From contig JBEBXH010000005.1 in the NCBI GenBank assembly GCA_040391785.1, positions 62,001 through 126,000 of the forward strand: a stretch of 64,000 nucleotides of DNA, in the 5' to 3' direction. The notes below the pieces were generated by a model. The model saw only the letters and a program-made list of their open reading frames with translations. It was not told the DNA's origin and did no database searches. The position numbers and the translations under genes were made by a program. How positions within the stretch are numbered: the stretch's first letter is position 1; the number at the start of each line of letters is the position of its first letter. Below, piece by piece: positions 61,654 to 64,000 of this stretch. The DNA is from UBA5239 sp040391785 (GTDB lineage Bacteria > Verrucomicrobiota > Lentisphaeria > Victivallales > Victivallaceae).

Positions 61654-62685
61654 TTAATAGTTTTTTAGAATAGCTCTGAATTCGTTGAGGAATTGGTCGA
61701 TTTCGGCTTCGGTGTTGTGCCAGAAGCTCAGGCGCAGCCCGGCGTAGGCGTCCTCGCGGCTGAAGCCGAGCGCCAGCAGCGCCGGGCTCGGGCGGTTTGA
61801 CTCCGCCTGACAGGCGCTCCCCGCCGCCACGTGGATCCCGCGCCGCGACAGCATTCGCACCACCACCGCGCTCTGGTAACCGCTCAGGATCAGGTGCAGG
61901 ATGAATGGCGACGACTTCTCCGGCGGCACCGTGACGCGGACTTTTTTGCCGTTCGGCATGGTCCAGCCATCCAGCGCCGCGATGAGTTTGTTTTTCAGGG
62001 ACGCGGCTTGTTCGCGGTGCTCCGCGCGCTGCGAACAAGCTTTTTTCAGGGCGTCGGCCAGTGTCAGGCACAGGGCCGGTTCTGGGCGTCCGTCCAGGTA
62101 ATCGCGGCTGCGGACGCGGTCGAGGAATTCGCCGATTTCCTTGCGGCGGCAGACCAGTACGGCGCCGCCCGGCGCACCGATCTTGTGTCCGGAGCAAAAC
62201 GCCAGGTCGAGTTGCGCGGCCTGCCACGGGAGATCGAGTTTGCCGGCGCTCTGGACGGTGTCCGCCAGAAATACGGCGTTGGTTTTCGGGATCGCGGCAA
62301 AATCGTTGATCAGGCCGGTTTCGCTTTGGACGTGATGCAGCGCGATCAGCGGGGTGGCTCCCGCGCCGGGAATCCGGCCCAGCGCGGCGGTCAGCGCCGG
62401 GTGCTCGAACTCCGAAGTTGTGATCCGGCCGCGGTCGAATTCCGGGTAACCGCAGACCAGATTGAAGAGCGCCGTGGCCGAACTGCCCCAGTAGACGTAG
62501 TTCGACGGTTCGCCGGTCAGCAACGTCGAAACTTCGGCCGCCGCATCTTTGAGTTTGCTGCGGATTTCGTAGGCCAGGGAGTGGACGGCCTCCTGATTGG
62601 CAAAATATTTTCCGGCGTAAATCCGCCAGGCGCCCATGATCTCCGGATCGACCGGAGCGGCCGCGGCATTGTCGAGATAAACCAT
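61654..62685 (-). CDS. Cysteine desulfurase-like PLP enzyme (NifS/IscS type)
   Basis: A 343-residue class V aminotransferase fold. The PLP lysine is K168 in FCSGHKIG, the catalytic cysteine loop is AAGSACQAESNRPS with Cys292, and SEFEHPAL, HHVQSETG and ADTVQSAGK match conserved cofactor contacts. It would transfer sulfur from cysteine to Fe-S or thio-modification pathways. At 343 residues it is shorter than IscS (~400) and the N-terminal VYLDNAAAAPVDPEI suits the NifS group. No iscU, sufBCD or thiI is nearby. Before its ATG is a GTTAAGA repeat and no clear Shine-Dalgarno. Confidence 0.9.
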   Translation of the reverse strand: MVYLDNAAAAPVDPEIMGAWRIYAGKYFANQEAVHSLAYEIRSKLKDAAAEVSTLLTGEPSNYVYWGSSATALFNLVCGYPEFDRGRITTSEFEHPALTAALGRIPGAGATPLIALHHVQSETGLINDFAAIPKTNAVFLADTVQSAGKLDLPWQAAQLDLAFCSGHKIGAPGGAVLVCRRKEIGEFLDRVRSRDYLDGRPEPALCLTLADALKKACSQRAEHREQAASLKNKLIAALDGWTMPNGKKVRVTVPPEKSSPFILHLILSGYQSAVVVRMLSRRGIHVAAGSACQAESNRPSPALLALGFSREDAYAGLRLSFWHNTEAEIDQFLNEFRAILKNY

Positions 62686-62690
62686 TGTCA

Positions 62691-62722
62691 GTTAAGAGTT
62701 AAGAGTTAAGAGTTAAGAGTTA
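62691..62722 (+). repeat. GTTAAGA heptad repeat upstream of the desulfurase start
   Basis: Four or more copies of GTTAAGA lie immediately before the minus-strand ATG at 62685, in the Shine-Dalgarno position. Confidence 0.75.
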
Positions 62723-62875
62723 TCGGGATACTCTGATTGAGACTAAAGATACATGCGGGAGAGTTTAATTGCAAACGTTTTGCGACTGCGGAGTATAAAT
62801 AAATCCGGGTTTTCAGTTGAAATCTCGGGACGGTGGTATTATTTTATGTGTTGTCTAACAATCAAGGTGCGGAAA

Positions 62876-63955
62876 ATGACGGGCGGAAACGGAGCCAGGA
62901 TATTATTTGTATCGACTCAGTGCGGGTTTCTCGGCGGGGTTGAGCGTTATATATACGATGCGGTAATGGCGCTGAGAAACGCCGGCTTCCGGGTCGACGG
63001 CATCTTTTGCGACAAAACCCGCGACGAGGAATTCGCCAGGGTTTTCGAGCGGATCTATGAGCGCGACAAGCTCGATTCGCTGCGCGACAGCGAATACGAC
63101 CTGGCGTTCATCCACAAGGTCAACGATGCCGCACTGGTCAAAGCCGTGCGCGCCAAATTCAAAACCGCCGTCATGATCCATGACCACCAATACTGTCCGC
63201 TGAACACATCCGGCGGCTGGCTCTCCGGCTGGCTGAACCGCGCCGGTCACGGCAGGCTGATCAGCGAAATCCGGCGTTGCGACGCTTTTGTCTTTACCTC
63301 CACCTTTATGCGCAGCGAACTGCTTTACAATGGTTTCGATGTGACGAAACTGGTCAAGATTTACCCGGTCTGCCGGGTGGCCCCGCGCCGGACCCGCGTG
63401 CGCGAGAACGGCGAAACCCCGGTCATCGTGTTCGCCGGGCAGCTGATTAAGGAGAAGGGGGTCAAGCAGCTGCTCGAGGCGCTGTCGATGGTGCGCGCCG
63501 AATTCAAGGCGTATATCATCGGCTCGGGCCCCGAAGAGAAGAACTGCAAGCGCCTGGCGAAGCGGCTGGGGCTGGAAAAGGAAGTCGAATTCGTCGGCTG
63601 GCAGAATGACCTGTCGAAATATTTTGAAAAGGCCGACATCGGGGTTCTGCCGGTGATCTGGCAGGAGCCGTTCGGCATGGTCGGGGCGGAAGCGAACTCC
63701 TACGGCATCCCGGTGGTGGCGTTTGACAACGGCGGCGTCGGCGAATGGCTGAGAAACGAGCGCAACGGGCTGCTGGTTCCGCCGAAGGATATCCGCGCCT
63801 TTTCCGACGCGCTGGAAATACTGATCGAAGACCCCGGCTACGCCTGCCGTCTCGGCGACGAGGGCCGCAAGTGGGTGGAAACTTATATGGCTCCGAGCGG
63901 TTTCGTGTCCAGCTTCAAACTGATGCTTGACCGCGTCCACAGCCGTCAGGATTGA
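62876..63955 (+). CDS. Glycosyltransferase family 4
   Basis: About 359 residues from the ATG at 62876, which has AAGGTG six nt upstream; an earlier ATG at 62753 is weaker. N-terminal fold: ILFVSTQCGFLGGVERYIYD with the GG-V-E-R motif; C-terminal acceptor/donor motif EPFGMVGAEANSYGIPVVAFDNGGVGEWL (family EX7E near 262-270). Retaining GT-B glycosyltransferases of this family use NDP-sugars, often for exopolysaccharide or lipid glycosylation. No sugar-nucleotide or Wzy gene is next to it, but another gene follows 4 nt downstream at the window's edge. Confidence 0.88.
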   Translation: MTGGNGARILFVSTQCGFLGGVERYIYDAVMALRNAGFRVDGIFCDKTRDEEFARVFERIYERDKLDSLRDSEYDLAFIHKVNDAALVKAVRAKFKTAVMIHDHQYCPLNTSGGWLSGWLNRAGHGRLISEIRRCDAFVFTSTFMRSELLYNGFDVTKLVKIYPVCRVAPRRTRVRENGETPVIVFAGQLIKEKGVKQLLEALSMVRAEFKAYIIGSGPEEKNCKRLAKRLGLEKEVEFVGWQNDLSKYFEKADIGVLPVIWQEPFGMVGAEANSYGIPVVAFDNGGVGEWLRNERNGLLVPPKDIRAFSDALEILIEDPGYACRLGDEGRKWVETYMAPSGFVSSFKLMLDRVHSRQD

Positions 63956-63959
63956 GAAC

Positions 63960-64000
63960 ATGAGAAAAATCGATTTTGGGACCATTGAAAACGCCGTCGC
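63960..64000 (+). CDS. Start of an unidentified gene (partial)
   Basis: ATG at 63960, four bases after the GT4 stop, opens MRKIDFGTIENAV and continues past the window. Proximity suggests it is cotranscribed with the glycosyltransferase; too short to identify. Confidence 0.55.
   Translation, partial: MRKIDFGTIENAV

Overview
This 64 kb window is most probably chromosomal DNA of a Lentisphaerota (Victivallales-type) bacterium. The basis is combined: two secreted-type pseudopilins with the FTLIELLVVIAIIAILA signature, each encoded directly after a transcription regulator and next to carbohydrate-active proteins; heparinase II/III-type lyases with a sodium:solute symporter; GSCFA, DUF4139 and DUF4080 radical SAM genes; and many short intergenic repeats. 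The phylum call is inference from gene content. The window holds 51 protein genes on both strands, densely packed, with frequent 4-nt overlaps. No rRNA, tRNA, CRISPR array or insertion sequence was seen.

Layout. 1-3.65 kb (-): two FAD-dependent oxidoreductases, the first running off the left edge. 3.8-4.7 kb (-): cysK with its own promoter and terminator. 4.9-8.8 kb (+): two tandem paralogous multi-spanning membrane proteins. 8.8-9.9 kb (-): two small unknown genes. 10-12.7 kb (+): HtrA-like protease and L-rhamnose isomerase. 12.8-14.6 kb (-): S41 peptidase. 14.8-28.1 kb (+): a polysaccharide-use operon of LacI regulator, pseudopilin, SSS symporter, giant heparinase-like lyase, small secreted protein, secreted 747-aa protein, second lyase and a Gfo/Idh/MocA oxidoreductase. 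28.1-30.5 kb (-): ExbB/ExbD/TonB energy-transduction operon. 30.6-33.8 kb: nitroreductase, a SUKH-like protein and a MurU-AmgK-like fusion. 34-38.2 kb: GSCFA and radical SAM pair, DUF2062 and pheA. 38.3-42.8 kb (+): thiG-thiH, a lipoprotein-like gene, nrdR and an ATP-cone protein. 42.9-47.1 kb (-): operon of two HAAS-domain membrane proteins plus PadR. 47.3-49.8 kb: DUF523, PIN-PhoH ATPase, lytic transglycosylase. 49.8-52.7 kb: AraC regulator divergent from a Gfo/Idh and TIM-barrel isomerase pair. 52.8-62.7 kb: two DUF4139 paralogues, a His-rich metal transporter, a GntR/LacI hybrid regulator-pseudopilin-glycoside hydrolase-like operon, and a NifS-like desulfurase. 62.9-64 kb (+): GT4 glycosyltransferase and the start of one more gene.

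The strongest theme is a repeated design: a sugar-sensing regulator, then a pseudopilin, then secreted polysaccharide-acting proteins, with a 12-bp palindrome inside the -35/-10 spacer of the regulator's own promoter. It occurs once with LacI (14.8 kb) and once with a GntR/LacI hybrid (59.9 kb). A third promoter (47.15 kb, HAAS-PadR operon) carries a perfect palindrome in the same place. The second theme is a rich set of intergenic repeats: modules of paired hairpins whose stems covary between copies, hairpins between inverted heptad arrays, and 31-33 bp inverted repeats. One repeat pair flanks the HAAS-PadR operon in opposite orientation.
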